DNA of 64,000 nt from an uncultured Eubacteriaceae bacterium (GCA_946497035.1 CAMMIW010000009.1:30757-94756), one strand, 5' to 3'; numbered from the stretch's first letter, positions 1 through 12,598 are shown. The notes: generated by a model from the sequence alone, not told the origin. Translations and numbers: made by a program.

Positions 1-1461
1 CCTAGAACATTAAATTTAAAAGAGCTTTTACAATACTATTTAAAACATCAAGAAGATGTTGTTACAAGAAGAACACAGTTTGATTTAGAAAAAGCATCTA
101 AAAGAGCTCATATTGTAGAGGGGCTTTTAAAAGCTCTAGATTTTATTGATGAAATAATAAATATAATACGCTCTAATAAAGATATAAAAGACTCTAAAGC
201 TATGCTTATAGAAAAGTTTGATTTTACTACAGAGCAAGTAGATGCTATATGTGAGATGCGTCTTAGAAGCTTATCAGGTCTTGAAAGAGACAAGCTAGAT
301 GAAGAATATGCAAAATTATCTGCTCTTATACAACAATTACAAGCTATATTAGGTAGTGAAAATAGGCTTTTACAAGTAATAAAAGAAGAGCTTTCACAAG
401 TAAAAGAAAAATTTGGTGATGAAAGAAGAACGGCTATAGTTGAAGATGAAGGAGATTTATATATAGAAGACCTTATAGAAGACGAAATGAGCGTTATAAC
501 AATGACTCATTTAGATTATGTTAAAAGGTTGCCTTTATCTACATATAAAAGCCAAAATAGAGGTGGTAAAGGTATAATAGGTATGCAAACAAGAGATGAA
601 GATTTTGTTAAAAATCTATTTTTGAGTAGCAACCATAGTTTTATATATTTCTTTACAAATAAAGGTAAAGTATATCGTATAAAAACATTTGAAATACCAG
701 AGGCAGGACGTACCGCTAAAGGAACACCTATTATAAACCTTCTACAACTAGATAATGGTGAAAAAGTAACAGCTGTTATACCTGTTAAGCAAAATAAAGA
801 TAATGAACAAATATTACAAGATGAATATCTTGCTATGATTACTAAAAAAGGTATTATTAAAAAGACTAAAATATCTATGTTTAATAATATTAGAAAAATG
901 GGGCTTATAGCAGTAAATCTTAGAGAAGATGATGAGCTTATATCTGTTCAAAAGCTAACAGATGGTCAACATATGTTTTTAGCTACAAAGCTTGGTATGT
1001 CTATAAGATTTGATGCATCAGATATTAGAGAGCTTGGAAGAAACGCAACAGGGGTTAAAGCTATTAGCTTAAACGAAGATGATGAGGTTGTAGCAGCTGA
1101 GGTTATAGAAGAAGATAAAAAAATTCTTATAGTATCGGAAAAAGGCTTTGGTAAATGTACATTAAGTGATGAATATAGACCACAAACAAGAGGCGGTAAA
1201 GGCCTTAAAACATATAAAATAACAGAAAGAACAGGCAACGTTATAGATGTAAAAATGATAGACGATAAAGAAGAGCTTATTATGGTTACATCAGAAGGTA
1301 TTGTTATTAGAATAAGAGCTAAAGATATATCTACAACAAGCCGTATAACACAAGGTGTTAAACTTATAAACGTTAATGATGATGTTAAAGTTATGAGCGT
1401 TGCAAAAATATCAGAAGATTATATAGAAAATGACTATATAGAAGAACAAATACAACAATAA
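1..1461 (+). CDS. gyrA: DNA gyrase subunit A, 3' part
   Basis: The reading frame is open from the first base, so the 5' part (catalytic tyrosine and winged-helix region) lies outside the window; 486 codons remain. Residues 1 to about 150 are the coiled-coil arm and dimer gate of the breakage-reunion domain. The rest is the C-terminal beta-pinwheel that wraps DNA, with repeated blade motifs (RTAKGTP, RNATGVK, RITQGVK). A GyrA-box is seen as QNRGGKG, with a second QTRGGKG late in the domain. The GyrA-box and the acidic tail favour GyrA over ParC. The enzyme introduces negative supercoils together with GyrB. A terminator follows at 1500-1540. Confidence 0.95.
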   Translation, partial: PRTLNLKELLQYYLKHQEDVVTRRTQFDLEKASKRAHIVEGLLKALDFIDEIINIIRSNKDIKDSKAMLIEKFDFTTEQVDAICEMRLRSLSGLERDKLDEEYAKLSALIQQLQAILGSENRLLQVIKEELSQVKEKFGDERRTAIVEDEGDLYIEDLIEDEMSVITMTHLDYVKRLPLSTYKSQNRGGKGIIGMQTRDEDFVKNLFLSSNHSFIYFFTNKGKVYRIKTFEIPEAGRTAKGTPIINLLQLDNGEKVTAVIPVKQNKDNEQILQDEYLAMITKKGIIKKTKISMFNNIRKMGLIAVNLREDDELISVQKLTDGQHMFLATKLGMSIRFDASDIRELGRNATGVKAISLNEDDEVVAAEVIEEDKKILIVSEKGFGKCTLSDEYRPQTRGGKGLKTYKITERTGNVIDVKMIDDKEELIMVTSEGIVIRIRAKDISTTSRITQGVKLINVNDDVKVMSVAKISEDYIENDYIEEQIQQ

Positions 1462-1499
1462 TAAAAATTAGTTTTTAAATTATTAGGGTATAAAAAGCA

Positions 1500-1540
1500 A
1501 AAATAAAGGGTATATATAAAATATATAAACCCTTTATTTT
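1500..1540 (+). terminator. Intrinsic terminator of gyrA
   Basis: An 11-bp stem (AAAATAAAGGG with CCCTTTATTTT) encloses a smaller TATATAT hairpin. The U-rich 3' arm doubles as the U-tract. It lies 40 bases after the gyrA stop. Confidence 0.75.
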
Positions 1541-1582
1541 GCAATATTTTAAAATTTTATATAGGTTATAAAAGTATAAAAA

Positions 1583-3202
1583 TTAATTTAATATAGGTAA
1601 ATCTTGCCCTTCTATAACTTCTTTCATATAGCCTGTAACATTATTTCTATCCATCCATAATTTTTTAGAGGCCATTAAAAATTCTATTGTATCATTACTT
1701 TTGTTAAATAATTTTTTAAGCAAAAATTTTGTTTGGAAAAGGTCATTATATGTTAAGTAAGGATAATCTATCATAGGATTAGTATTTTTAGTATAATATA
1801 GAGCATATTTTAAGTTGTTATCTAGTAAAACCCATTGATTTCTCGTATCTTCTATACCAAGTAACATTTTATCTGCAGTTTCTAGATATCTTTGCTCTCC
1901 TGTTATGTTATAAAGCTCGTATAAAAAGTTCATTTCTGCAAGCTGATGGTTTAGAGAAACGTGAGTTTTTTCGTGAGTTCCTTTATGGTAACCATAGTCT
2001 GCAACTAATATACCACCATTTTGAGTAACATAGCTATCAGTTTGGGTAAAATTTAAGAAAAACTCGGCATATTTAACTGCAGATATTAAAAATTCTTTGT
2101 TATTATAGTTTTGGTAAGCATATAATAGGCTTGTGGCAAAATCTGTATTAAATCTAGTGTCATAAAAACCAGTACCTATTTTAAAATCTGTATATAACCA
2201 GTCAGATTGAGGGCCTGTTTCCCAATAGCCTAGACCATTCTGATTTTTCATACAAGTTTCAGTCATAACATAGCCAAGATTTTTAGAAAGAGGGTTCATT
2301 GCATATTTAGCAAAAGAAGCTCCTGTATAGTTAGAAGGATGGCGATATAAAACATCTTTACCACCTGGTTTATAATTAGAAGGCGTCTGAAAATAGTAAC
2401 CATCATAGCTCCAACGTCTAGTTTCTGAAAGGTCGTGAGGTAAAAGCTCATTAAAGCTTTTCATAGTAGACCAATCTACTAAACGTTTGTTAGACTCCAT
2501 ATACCAATATTCTCCTATTAAATTTACATCTTGAGGAAAAGACATTTGAAGATCAAAATAGCCATCTTTTTTTTCTATTTTTACCATTTGTTCTTTATCT
2601 CTAGCGATAGTTAAAGTATTGTTAGTAAAAATATTTTTATAAACACCAGGAACACTAACAATATAACTATTTGTATCTGTATCTATAAATAATGTAGTAT
2701 GTTTTAAATTTGCCATATTAGATGTATTAACCCATTGTTTTTTAACAGGATCTACATATCTAACAGTAATAGTGTTACCTTTTATAGGTATAGAAATGTT
2801 ATAACGTTCTTTTTTAGTTTCTTTAAATGTTAATCTATTCATATAATAAGTGTCGTTATTTTCAAAGACAGTTTTTGTAGTTTTTGTAGTAACATTTAAA
2901 ATTTGGTTAGTAGTTTCTGTTGTTATAGGTGTAAAATCTGTTGGTGTATAAACAGGAGCATTTTTTACTATATTGTATATTTTTAAATCTTCCCCTGTTA
3001 AAGGATTGCCATTTTTATCTTTAGGAACATCATTTATAATGTCGTTAGCTTTATTTATAGTATCTGTATTATTAGCCACATTAGGCGTATTATTTAAGTC
3101 GTTAGCATAAACATTTATATTAGTAAAAACAGTAGTTGTCATTACAGATAATGCCATAGAAAGGGCTATTATCTGTTTATTATTTTTTTTCAAAATAAAC
3201 AC
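1583..3202 (-). CDS. Secreted protein with alpha-helical toroid-like C-terminal region, function unknown
   Basis: This 539-residue protein begins with a Lys/Asn-rich n-region, a hydrophobic stretch and an Ala-rich end (near VYAND, residue 34), a typical Sec signal peptide. Residues 35-110 are an Asn/Thr-rich linker. Residues 110-230 look like beta-structure. From about 290 onward there are amphipathic helices rich in aromatic residues (YAYQNYNNKEFLISAVKYAE, then LAEMNFLYELYNITGEQRYL), the pattern of (alpha/alpha)n barrels found in glycoside hydrolases, lyases and C5-epimerase C-terminal domains. I cannot place it in a family. It is monocistronic, with a long AT-rich upstream region and no SPase-anchoring or LPxTG motif, so the product is probably released. 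A carbohydrate-active role is inference from shape only. Confidence 0.75.
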   Translation of the reverse strand: MFILKKNNKQIIALSMALSVMTTTVFTNINVYANDLNNTPNVANNTDTINKANDIINDVPKDKNGNPLTGEDLKIYNIVKNAPVYTPTDFTPITTETTNQILNVTTKTTKTVFENNDTYYMNRLTFKETKKERYNISIPIKGNTITVRYVDPVKKQWVNTSNMANLKHTTLFIDTDTNSYIVSVPGVYKNIFTNNTLTIARDKEQMVKIEKKDGYFDLQMSFPQDVNLIGEYWYMESNKRLVDWSTMKSFNELLPHDLSETRRWSYDGYYFQTPSNYKPGGKDVLYRHPSNYTGASFAKYAMNPLSKNLGYVMTETCMKNQNGLGYWETGPQSDWLYTDFKIGTGFYDTRFNTDFATSLLYAYQNYNNKEFLISAVKYAEFFLNFTQTDSYVTQNGGILVADYGYHKGTHEKTHVSLNHQLAEMNFLYELYNITGEQRYLETADKMLLGIEDTRNQWVLLDNNLKYALYYTKNTNPMIDYPYLTYNDLFQTKFLLKKLFNKSNDTIEFLMASKKLWMDRNNVTGYMKEVIEGQDLPILN

Positions 3203-3460
3203 CCCTTAATATTTTTTGTTATTCTACAAGTTATTATACCATTAAATTTTATATTTTCAATTAATTTTTTTTATAAAATTTAACTTATATTTAAACATTT
3301 TTGTTAAAAGAATAATTATAATAATCATATATGTATAAAAACTATTTTTATATATATAAATAATATTAATTATAACATATTAAAAATATTTTATATATAG
3401 CAATATATGCTAAATTATATTTATTTAAAAAATAAATAGTTTATTTTTTTACTAAAGTTA

Positions 3461-3469
3461 TGGTATAAT
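3461..3469 (+). promoter_or_regulatory. Extended -10 promoter of recX
   Basis: TGGTATAAT is an extended -10 (TGnTATAAT) with only a weak -35 (TTATTT, 17 bp upstream). Transcription would start near 3476, too close for the ATG at 3475 to be used; this supports the TTG start at 3487. Confidence 0.6.
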
Positions 3470-3476
3470 ATTTAAT

Positions 3477-3489
3477 GGTGATTATTTTG
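3477..3489 (+). promoter_or_regulatory. Ribosome site that decides the recX start
   Basis: GGTGAT at 3477-3482 is followed 4-5 bases later by an in-frame TTG (3487). The ATG at 3475 has no Shine-Dalgarno sequence and falls at the predicted transcription start. Confidence 0.5.
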
Positions 3490-4116
3490 ATAATAACAAA
3501 AATAGAAAAACAAAAAAATAAAGAAAAAAGATATTCTATATTTATAGATAACCAATTTGCCTTTGGCATAGATGAAATAGATTTAATATATTATAAGCTT
3601 AAAGAAAATGAGTCCTTAGATGAAGATAAATATAATTATATATTAAATAAACTTTTATTAAAAAGAGCAAAAGATAAGGCTTTAAAATATTTATCTTATA
3701 AAATGAGATCTAAAAAACAAGTTATAGAAAAACTAGAGCAGTATGATTTCCCACCAAATGTTATAAATAAAGTAATAAAAGTTTTAGAAAAATATAACTA
3801 TATAAATGATGAAGATTTTGCTAAAGCTTTTATAAAAGATAAATTAAATTTAAAAGGTTATGGAGTTTTTAAAATAAAATATGATTTAAAAATACTTGGG
3901 ATAGATGAACAAATATTTGAAAAATATTTATATAACGATAGTTTTATAGATGAAGAAAAAAAGGCAAAAGATCTATTAATAAAAAAATTAAAAGGTAAAA
4001 ATATAGAAGATTTACAATATAAAGAAAAACAAAAAATATATGCTTATTTAGCTAGAAGGGGCTTTTCTTATGATAGTATAAATAAGGCATTTAATGGTTT
4101 ATTGGAGGATTTTTAA
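3487..4116 (+). CDS. recX: RecX family regulatory protein
   Basis: RecX proteins bind RecA filaments and limit recombination. The product is about 209 residues and all helical. The N-terminal beta-strands (ITKIEKQ ... RYSIFIDNQFAFGID) are followed by three RecX three-helix repeats; the signature segments SKKQVIEKL, YINDEDFAKAFIKDK and ARRGFSYDSINKAF are visible. The TTG start at 3487 is preferred to the ATG at 3475 because it follows GGTGAT and matches the usual family N-terminus. No recA is in the window. The stop is 2 bases before the next gene, whose ribosome site lies inside the recX 3' end, so the two are translationally linked. Confidence 0.85.
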   Translation: MIITKIEKQKNKEKRYSIFIDNQFAFGIDEIDLIYYKLKENESLDEDKYNYILNKLLLKRAKDKALKYLSYKMRSKKQVIEKLEQYDFPPNVINKVIKVLEKYNYINDEDFAKAFIKDKLNLKGYGVFKIKYDLKILGIDEQIFEKYLYNDSFIDEEKKAKDLLIKKLKGKNIEDLQYKEKQKIYAYLARRGFSYDSINKAFNGLLEDF

Positions 4117-4118
4117 CT

Positions 4119-5663
4119 ATGAATAATAAAAGCAAAAGAGCATCTATTAGAAAGGATTTTATAAAAGATTTTGAAGAAAAAGATTATTTTTCTTGTTATG
4201 AAAAATTAGAAAATATTATTAAATTATATAGTGAAGAAGAAAAAGAAACTATAGAATATTGCACAGATTTATATAATCTTTCATTTATACAACAAAATTT
4301 AGGTAAATATAGTATTTCTATAAAATATTATAAAAAATTATTAAAAATTTTAGATAAAAAAGAATATGACATAAATAATAAAGATGATTTAGAAAAAGTA
4401 AACTTTGTTATAGATGTAGAAAATAGCTTAGGAGTTTGTTATACTAAAAGCTCTATAAAACAAAGTTTTTCTATAAATTGTTTTGAGAGAGCATTATCTT
4501 TAGCTAAAAAATATTTAGGTGAAAAAAACGATAAAATAGTAAATTTATTACATAATATAGGTTGTTCATATTATGATATAGAGCAATATGAAGATGCTAT
4601 ATACTACTTTTTAGAAGAGCTATCTATTAGAAAAGATAAAAATTTAGATTTTGTAGATAACTTAAATTTTTTAGGCTATAGCTACGAACAAATTAAAAAA
4701 TATGATGAAGCTATAGGCTATTTTAATCAAGCTTTAGATATTATAAAAGGTTTATCAGGTATAAACTCTGAAGAATATTTAGCAAATATATATTATATAT
4801 CTTCAGTTTATTCTAAAATGGAAAAATATGAAGATGCTATAAAAAGCTATCAAAAAGCTTGTTCTCTTATAGAACAAAAATTAGGTGATAAACACCCTTA
4901 TTTAGCAGAAACATTATCTAAATTAGCAGAAAATTATTTAAAAATAGATAAAACCGAAGAAGCTTTAAAAATACAGCTAAAATCTTTAAATATTATTAAA
5001 GAAACTGTTGGAGAGAAGCATATGTTTTATGCTAGTGCTTTAAAAAGAGTTGGAGATATATATTACATATTAGAAGATTTTGAAAAATGTTTATTTTATT
5101 ATGAAAATGAAAATAAAATAAAAGAAGATGTTATAGGTATGTATAATGAAGAATATGTAAATTCTTTATTAAATCTTATAAATATATTTATAAAAACTAA
5201 TAATAAAGAAAAACAAGAAGAAGCCAAAAATAAGCTTATAAAAATGGTAGATTTTGATTTATCTAAAAAATCTTATGAAAAAGCTATTTTAATTTTATGT
5301 AAAATATATATGCACAACAATTTAGTAAACGATTTATACGATATATACGAAAACTATAAATATGTAAATAATATAGACAGTTTTGACGATATGGTAAAAA
5401 AAGCTAAAAATATAGATGAAGATATTATAAATAAAGATAAAAAGTTAAATTCTATATTTAATAGCTATAGTGAAGAAGAAAATTTTGAAAATATTTTTGA
5501 TGAAGAGCTTAAAGAAGATATTTTTGATGGTATAAAAAATTTATTTGATGGCATAAAAAGAGAAATAGATAAAATAGAAAATAAAAATGAAAATAATAGC
5601 ACAGAAAAAGATAATATAAATAAAAATGATGAGGAAGAAACAGAAGAAGATAATAACATCTAA
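4119..5663 (+). CDS. Tetratricopeptide-repeat protein
   Basis: A 514-residue cytoplasmic protein without signal or membrane segment. At least six TPR units of 40-42 residues run from about residue 45 to 330, of the kinesin-light-chain style (for example LYNLSFIQQNLGKYSISIKY, then LNFLGYSYEQIKKYDEAIGY, and LAETLSKLAENYLKIDKTEE). The last 100 residues are strongly acidic and Lys/Glu/Asn-rich, ending in a low-complexity tail, so a disordered C-terminus is likely. TPR superhelices are protein-binding scaffolds; the partner is unknown. It forms an operon with recX (2-bp gap) and ends before the terminator at 5701-5736. Confidence 0.85.
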   Translation: MNNKSKRASIRKDFIKDFEEKDYFSCYEKLENIIKLYSEEEKETIEYCTDLYNLSFIQQNLGKYSISIKYYKKLLKILDKKEYDINNKDDLEKVNFVIDVENSLGVCYTKSSIKQSFSINCFERALSLAKKYLGEKNDKIVNLLHNIGCSYYDIEQYEDAIYYFLEELSIRKDKNLDFVDNLNFLGYSYEQIKKYDEAIGYFNQALDIIKGLSGINSEEYLANIYYISSVYSKMEKYEDAIKSYQKACSLIEQKLGDKHPYLAETLSKLAENYLKIDKTEEALKIQLKSLNIIKETVGEKHMFYASALKRVGDIYYILEDFEKCLFYYENENKIKEDVIGMYNEEYVNSLLNLINIFIKTNNKEKQEEAKNKLIKMVDFDLSKKSYEKAILILCKIYMHNNLVNDLYDIYENYKYVNNIDSFDDMVKKAKNIDEDIINKDKKLNSIFNSYSEEENFENIFDEELKEDIFDGIKNLFDGIKREIDKIENKNENNSTEKDNINKNDEEETEEDNNI

Positions 5664-5700
5664 AAATTGGCTTAATATTTTTTTTATTATTAACCATAAT

Positions 5701-5736
5701 AAAAGTATAGGTAAATTGCCTATACTTTTATTTTTT
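5701..5736 (+). terminator. Intrinsic terminator after the recX-TPR operon
   Basis: A perfect 11-bp stem, AAAAGTATAGG with CCTATACTTTT, has a 7-base loop and is followed by ATTTTTTG. It separates the TPR gene from the small gene at 5767. Confidence 0.85.
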
Positions 5737-5766
5737 GTATTATATTTAATAAAGGAGGAATTAGCT

Positions 5767-5931
5767 ATGAGAAAAATGACAACAGCAGGTTTAATAACAA
5801 CAGGTTTAGTAGGAGCAGTTGGATTAGCATACGCTATGACAGATAAAAGAATGAGAAACAAAATGGCAAATGACGGAAAAAAAATGTTAGATAAAGCAGG
5901 AGATATGGTTTCTAAAATGGACATATTTTAA
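5767..5931 (+). CDS. Small YtxH-like membrane-anchored protein
   Basis: A 54-residue product. The start is fixed by AAAGGAGGAA (5751-5760) six bases before the ATG. An upstream in-frame extension to 5626 would run through the preceding terminator and is rejected. Residues 6-23 (TAGLITTGLVGAVGLAYA) form one short hydrophobic helix. The rest is a Lys/Met-rich amphipathic tail resembling the DKxMRxKMxxxGKKMLDKAG pattern of YtxH-type proteins, which are poorly understood and sometimes stress-linked. It appears to be transcribed alone or by read-through and is closed by the 18-bp hairpin at 5949-5988. Confidence 0.7.
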   Translation: MRKMTTAGLITTGLVGAVGLAYAMTDKRMRNKMANDGKKMLDKAGDMVSKMDIF

Positions 5932-5948
5932 AATATAAAAATATTGAA

Positions 5949-5995
5949 AAAATACCTATAAATATAATTTTATATTTATAGGTATTTTAGTTTTT
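5949..5995. terminator. Bidirectional terminator between convergent genes
   Basis: A perfect 18-bp inverted repeat (5949-5966 and 5971-5988) with a 4-base loop. The A-rich left arm and T-rich right arm let it act on both strands, for the small gene (+) and for the binding protein gene that ends at 6022 (-). Confidence 0.8.
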
Positions 5996-6021
5996 AAAAG
6001 TTTTACTGCCTTTTATAGTAA

Positions 6022-6897
6022 TTATTCTACCATAGTATCAACAATGTTATTAGCATCTATAACAAATTGATCTATAAGCCCTTCTTCTTGTAATCTTTTT
6101 ATAGTAGCATTAATTTGATCAACTAAATCTTGATTGCCTTTTTTTACGGCAATAGCAGATCCACCTGTTTCATCTACAACTTTAGCATCAGATAAAGCTA
6201 AAGAAGGATATTGTTTGACATAGCCTTCTGCAACAGGTAACTCTACAATAGCTGCATCAATATTACCAGCTTTAAGCTCTAAAATAATGTTAGGTAATTT
6301 AACTAAAGATACTATTTTAGAATCTGGTAGCTGTTCCATAGCTATTTTTTCTTGAACAGAGCCTTTTTGAACACCAATTTTTTTACCTGCAAGGCTTTCT
6401 AAAGAGTTTAAGCTATCTTTTTCATCTGCATTAACCATAATGCCTTGTTGTGCTAAATAATATATTTCAGAAAAATCAACAGCTTTAGATCTTTCTTCAT
6501 CAGGTGTCATACCTGCCATAACCATATCTGCTTTACCTGCGTTTAAAGAAACTAAAAGTCCATTAAAGTCTAATTCTAAAACGTTAAGGTTAACCCCCAT
6601 ATCTTTAGCTATTTCTTCTGCTATGGCTATATCAAAGCCTACAACCTTTTCTTTGCCATTTTCTATTATTTTAAATTCGTAAGGTGGATAATCTGGAGAT
6701 GTAGCCATAACTAGCTCCCCTTTTTCTTTAATTTTGGAAATAGATCCACCATCTCCTTGGCTATTATCATTTGCATTAGAAGAAGATTCAACAGAAGTAC
6801 CCTCGCTAGATGTATTTGTATCGTTTTGAGAGCTACCACAAGCCACTAAAGATAAAGATAATGTAGCAGCAACTATTAAAGAAATAAATTTTTTCAT
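6022..6897 (-). CDS. Amino-acid ABC transporter substrate-binding lipoprotein (orphan)
   Basis: A 291-residue lipoprotein: signal peptide with lipobox LVAC (Cys20), Ser/Asn linker to about residue 50, then a bacterial extracellular solute-binding family 3 domain. Family hallmarks are visible: ELVMATSPDYPPYEF, VGFDIAIAEEIAKDMG, LLVSLNAGKADMVMAGMTPDEER, IGVQKGSVQEK and AAIVELPVAEGYV. The family captures polar amino acids for an importer. No permease or ATPase gene is adjacent, unlike the related binding protein at 39973, which heads a full operon; the two are clearly paralogous. It may share that transporter. Its leader carries a promoter (7073-7100) and a hairpin (6985-7009). Confidence 0.9.
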   Translation of the reverse strand: MKKFISLIVAATLSLSLVACGSSQNDTNTSSEGTSVESSSNANDNSQGDGGSISKIKEKGELVMATSPDYPPYEFKIIENGKEKVVGFDIAIAEEIAKDMGVNLNVLELDFNGLLVSLNAGKADMVMAGMTPDEERSKAVDFSEIYYLAQQGIMVNADEKDSLNSLESLAGKKIGVQKGSVQEKIAMEQLPDSKIVSLVKLPNIILELKAGNIDAAIVELPVAEGYVKQYPSLALSDAKVVDETGGSAIAVKKGNQDLVDQINATIKRLQEEGLIDQFVIDANNIVDTMVE

Positions 6898-6984
6898 ATT
6901 TATTCACTCCTAATTAAATATTTTTACGTTCTATAATAAATTTTATAAAAGATATAAAATATATGAAATAATTTAGCTAATCTT

Positions 6985-7009
6985 AGGCTGTAGACAAAGT
7001 CTACAGCCT
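6985..7009. terminator. GGCTGTAGAC hairpin in the leader of the orphan binding-protein gene
   Basis: A perfect 11-bp stem with a 3-base loop (AAA). It belongs to the terminator family seen throughout the window, but here no gene ends beside it. It lies between a minus-strand promoter and the gene starting at 6897. A TTTT tract follows only on the plus strand. It could be an attenuator, a small-RNA terminator or a relic. Confidence 0.55.
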
Positions 7010-7072
7010 TTTAAAAGATAAACAAGATGTTTTAATTATATCTTAATTTAAGAAGAACACATTTTTATTTAT

Positions 7073-7100
7073 ATTATACTACAAAAAAATAAAAAATCAA
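7073..7100 (-). promoter_or_regulatory. Sigma-A promoter upstream of the orphan binding-protein gene
   Basis: On the minus strand TTGATT (7100-7095) and TATAAT (7078-7073) are separated by 16 bp. The transcript would start near 7066 and run through the hairpin at 7009-6985 before reaching the start codon at 6897. Confidence 0.6.
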
Positions 7101-7273
7101 GATATAATTTATAAATATTAAAAAATATGAATATTAATAAAAATATTTATTTATAAAATATTTTTATTAATATATTATTTTTATGAAAAGATGGAGGGAT
7201 AGAGATTAGATAGATGTTAAGCTTTACCTTTTTATTAAATGATAACAATTGAAAAAGAACTTAAAATAAACAT

Positions 7274-7311
7274 AATTATAAGGCTATAGATTTATCTATA
7301 GCCTTATAATT
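7274..7311 (-). terminator. Terminator of the ATP synthase operon
   Basis: A perfect 17-bp inverted repeat with a 4-base loop, containing the GGCTATAGA core of the dispersed terminator family. It overlaps the last bases of atpC. Confidence 0.85.
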
Positions 7312-7726
7312 AATGTTTTTTACTATTAAGCCTTAAATTAGCACGTTTTAAAGCAAGCTCAGCTCTTAAAAAGTCTATGTTAGCATCTTTGCTATTAAGT
7401 CTTTTTTCAGCTCTTAATTTAGCCTCTTCAGCTCTTTTAATATCTATATCATCTATCCATTCAGCAGAGTCTGTAAGGATAGTGATAACATCAGGCTGAA
7501 CATCTACAAAGCCACCAAAAAGAGTAGAAATAAGCTCATTTTCACCGTTTTTAATTTTTAAAAGGCCATAGCCAAGAGTAGTTGTAAGAGGTTGGTGCCC
7601 TTTTAAAACACCTATATCCCCATTAGAACCACGCATAATAACCATAGTTGCGTCATCGTTATAAAGCTCCTTAGAAGGAGTAACTATACGCAAACGTATT
7701 TTTGCTTCTGCCATATTAGCAACCAT
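7310..7726 (-). CDS. atpC: F1Fo-ATP synthase epsilon subunit
   Basis: A 138-residue subunit of the F1 central stalk, which couples rotation to catalysis and can inhibit hydrolysis. The N-terminal beta-sandwich shows RLRIVTPSKELYNDDATMV, GDIGVLKGHQPLTTTLGYG and GGFVDVQPDVITILTDSAEW. The C-terminal helical hairpin carries the EEAKLRAEKRL and ELALKRANLRL segments. An upstream ATG gives a few extra residues before MAEAKIRLRIV; either start is possible. It is the last gene of the atp operon, 14 bases after atpD, and runs into the terminator. Confidence 0.95.
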   Translation of the reverse strand: MVANMAEAKIRLRIVTPSKELYNDDATMVIMRGSNGDIGVLKGHQPLTTTLGYGLLKIKNGENELISTLFGGFVDVQPDVITILTDSAEWIDDIDIKRAEEAKLRAEKRLNSKDANIDFLRAELALKRANLRLNSKKH

Positions 7727-7740
7727 TCCTTTCGCTAATA

Positions 7741-10013
<2,273 letters not shown>

Positions 10014-10028
10014 AATATCACCTCTTTA

Positions 10029-11555
<1,527 letters not shown>

Positions 11556-12092
11556 TTAATTATTAATAAGGCTTTTTCTAATATCTTCTAAGCTTTTTTT
11601 GATAGAGTTATCTATAACCTTGCCGTCTACATTAATAAGTAAACCGCCAATAAGCTCAGGTTTAACGCTAGCCTCAATAATAATTTCTTTATTTAAATTT
11701 TTAGATAAGTTTTGTTTAATTTTAGATAATTGTTCATCACTAAGAGCAATAGCAGAGTATATATAAGCAGTAGTAATACCTTTATAATCTCTTACAAGCT
11801 CTAAAAATGTTTCTAATATTTCTAGTATTTCAGTTTCTCTATTTTTCTTAACAACAATAGATATAAGCCCTAAAATTTCTTCTGAAATATTATCTTTATA
11901 AATATTTTGAAAAAGATTAAATTTTTCACCACCAGATATTCTAGGGTGATTTAAAACAGCTAAAAAATCTTTATCTGCTTTAATAGAATTATACATTATC
12001 TCTATTTGAGAGTTAAATAAGTCTATTTTATCTGTTTCTTTTGCTAATTCAAAAAGAGCAACTGCATATCTTTTAGAAATTAATTTTGCCAT
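11556..12092 (-). CDS. atpH: F1Fo-ATP synthase delta subunit
   Basis: A 178-residue peripheral-stalk subunit that links the top of F1 to subunit b. It has the N-terminal six-helix bundle (LISKRYAVALFELAKETDKI) and the C-terminal signature region (EASVKPELIGGLLINVDGKVIDNSIKKSLEDIRKSL). The start overlaps the atpF stop by 13 bases, which suggests translational coupling. Confidence 0.95.
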   Translation of the reverse strand: MAKLISKRYAVALFELAKETDKIDLFNSQIEIMYNSIKADKDFLAVLNHPRISGGEKFNLFQNIYKDNISEEILGLISIVVKKNRETEILEILETFLELVRDYKGITTAYIYSAIALSDEQLSKIKQNLSKNLNKEIIIEASVKPELIGGLLINVDGKVIDNSIKKSLEDIRKSLINN

Positions 12093-12598
12093 TTAACTTC
12101 CCCCAAATCTGCAATAACTTGGTCAACAAGCTTGTTTTGTTCAGCTTCGTTGATATTTTCGCTAATAAATTTACTAGCAACTAAAGAAGATACTTCAATA
12201 ATTTGTAATCTAATTTCTTCTTTAGCTTTTTCTTGTTCTCTTTGAATATCAAGCATAGCTCTATTTTTAATAGCTTCTGCTTCTTTTTTAGCTTCTTCTA
12301 TTATTTGAGCCTCATTTTGTTTACCACGAGCACGAGCCTCTTCTAATATAGTAGCTTTTTCTTTTTCAATTTCACTAAGTTTAAGCTCATATTCTGCCTT
12401 AAGACTATCGGCAGTAGCAAGTTTTTCATTTGCTTCGTTTAAGTTATTTTCAATGCGCTCTCTACGTTTTTGTAAAAATTGAGTAACAGGTTTATAAAGT
12501 AACTTAGATAAAATAGCACATAATATACCTGTTGATATTAATTGGATAATAACAGAGTAGAGAAGTTGGTTGTCTAAAGTAAGTATATAGCTATCCAA
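12080..12598 (-). CDS. atpF: F1Fo-ATP synthase b subunit
   Basis: The peripheral-stalk subunit, about 172 residues. It has one N-terminal membrane helix (YSVIIQLISTGILCAILSKL) and then a long charged coiled coil rich in Glu/Ala/Lys, needed for dimerisation and binding to delta. I choose the TTG at 12598 over the ATG at 12619, because AAAGGAGGG (12616-12608) lies between them at correct spacing for the TTG. The ATG version would place the ribosome site inside the gene and add MKGGQIF. The length then fits the usual 160-172 residues. Confidence 0.93.
   Translation of the reverse strand: MDSYILTLDNQLLYSVIIQLISTGILCAILSKLLYKPVTQFLQKRRERIENNLNEANEKLATADSLKAEYELKLSEIEKEKATILEEARARGKQNEAQIIEEAKKEAEAIKNRAMLDIQREQEKAKEEIRLQIIEVSSLVASKFISENINEAEQNKLVDQVIADLGEVKWQN

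Larger units (their letters stand above)
6898..7309. other. Gene-free interval between the atp operon and the binding-protein gene
   Basis: About 410 bases with no credible coding region. It holds the atp operon terminator (7274-7311), a minus-strand promoter (7073-7100), a GGCTGTAGAC hairpin (6985-7009) and the binding-protein ribosome site. The stretch 7110-7190 is almost pure A/T, with long imperfect repeats of AATATTTTTATT. Around 7190-7210 there is a purine-rich stretch (GATGGAGGGATAGAGATTAG) I cannot explain. Confidence 0.6.

Noticed and set aside
5626..5766. N-terminal extension of the small gene at 5767
   Set aside because: It would translate through the terminator at 5701-5736; AAAGGAGGAA marks the start at 5767.
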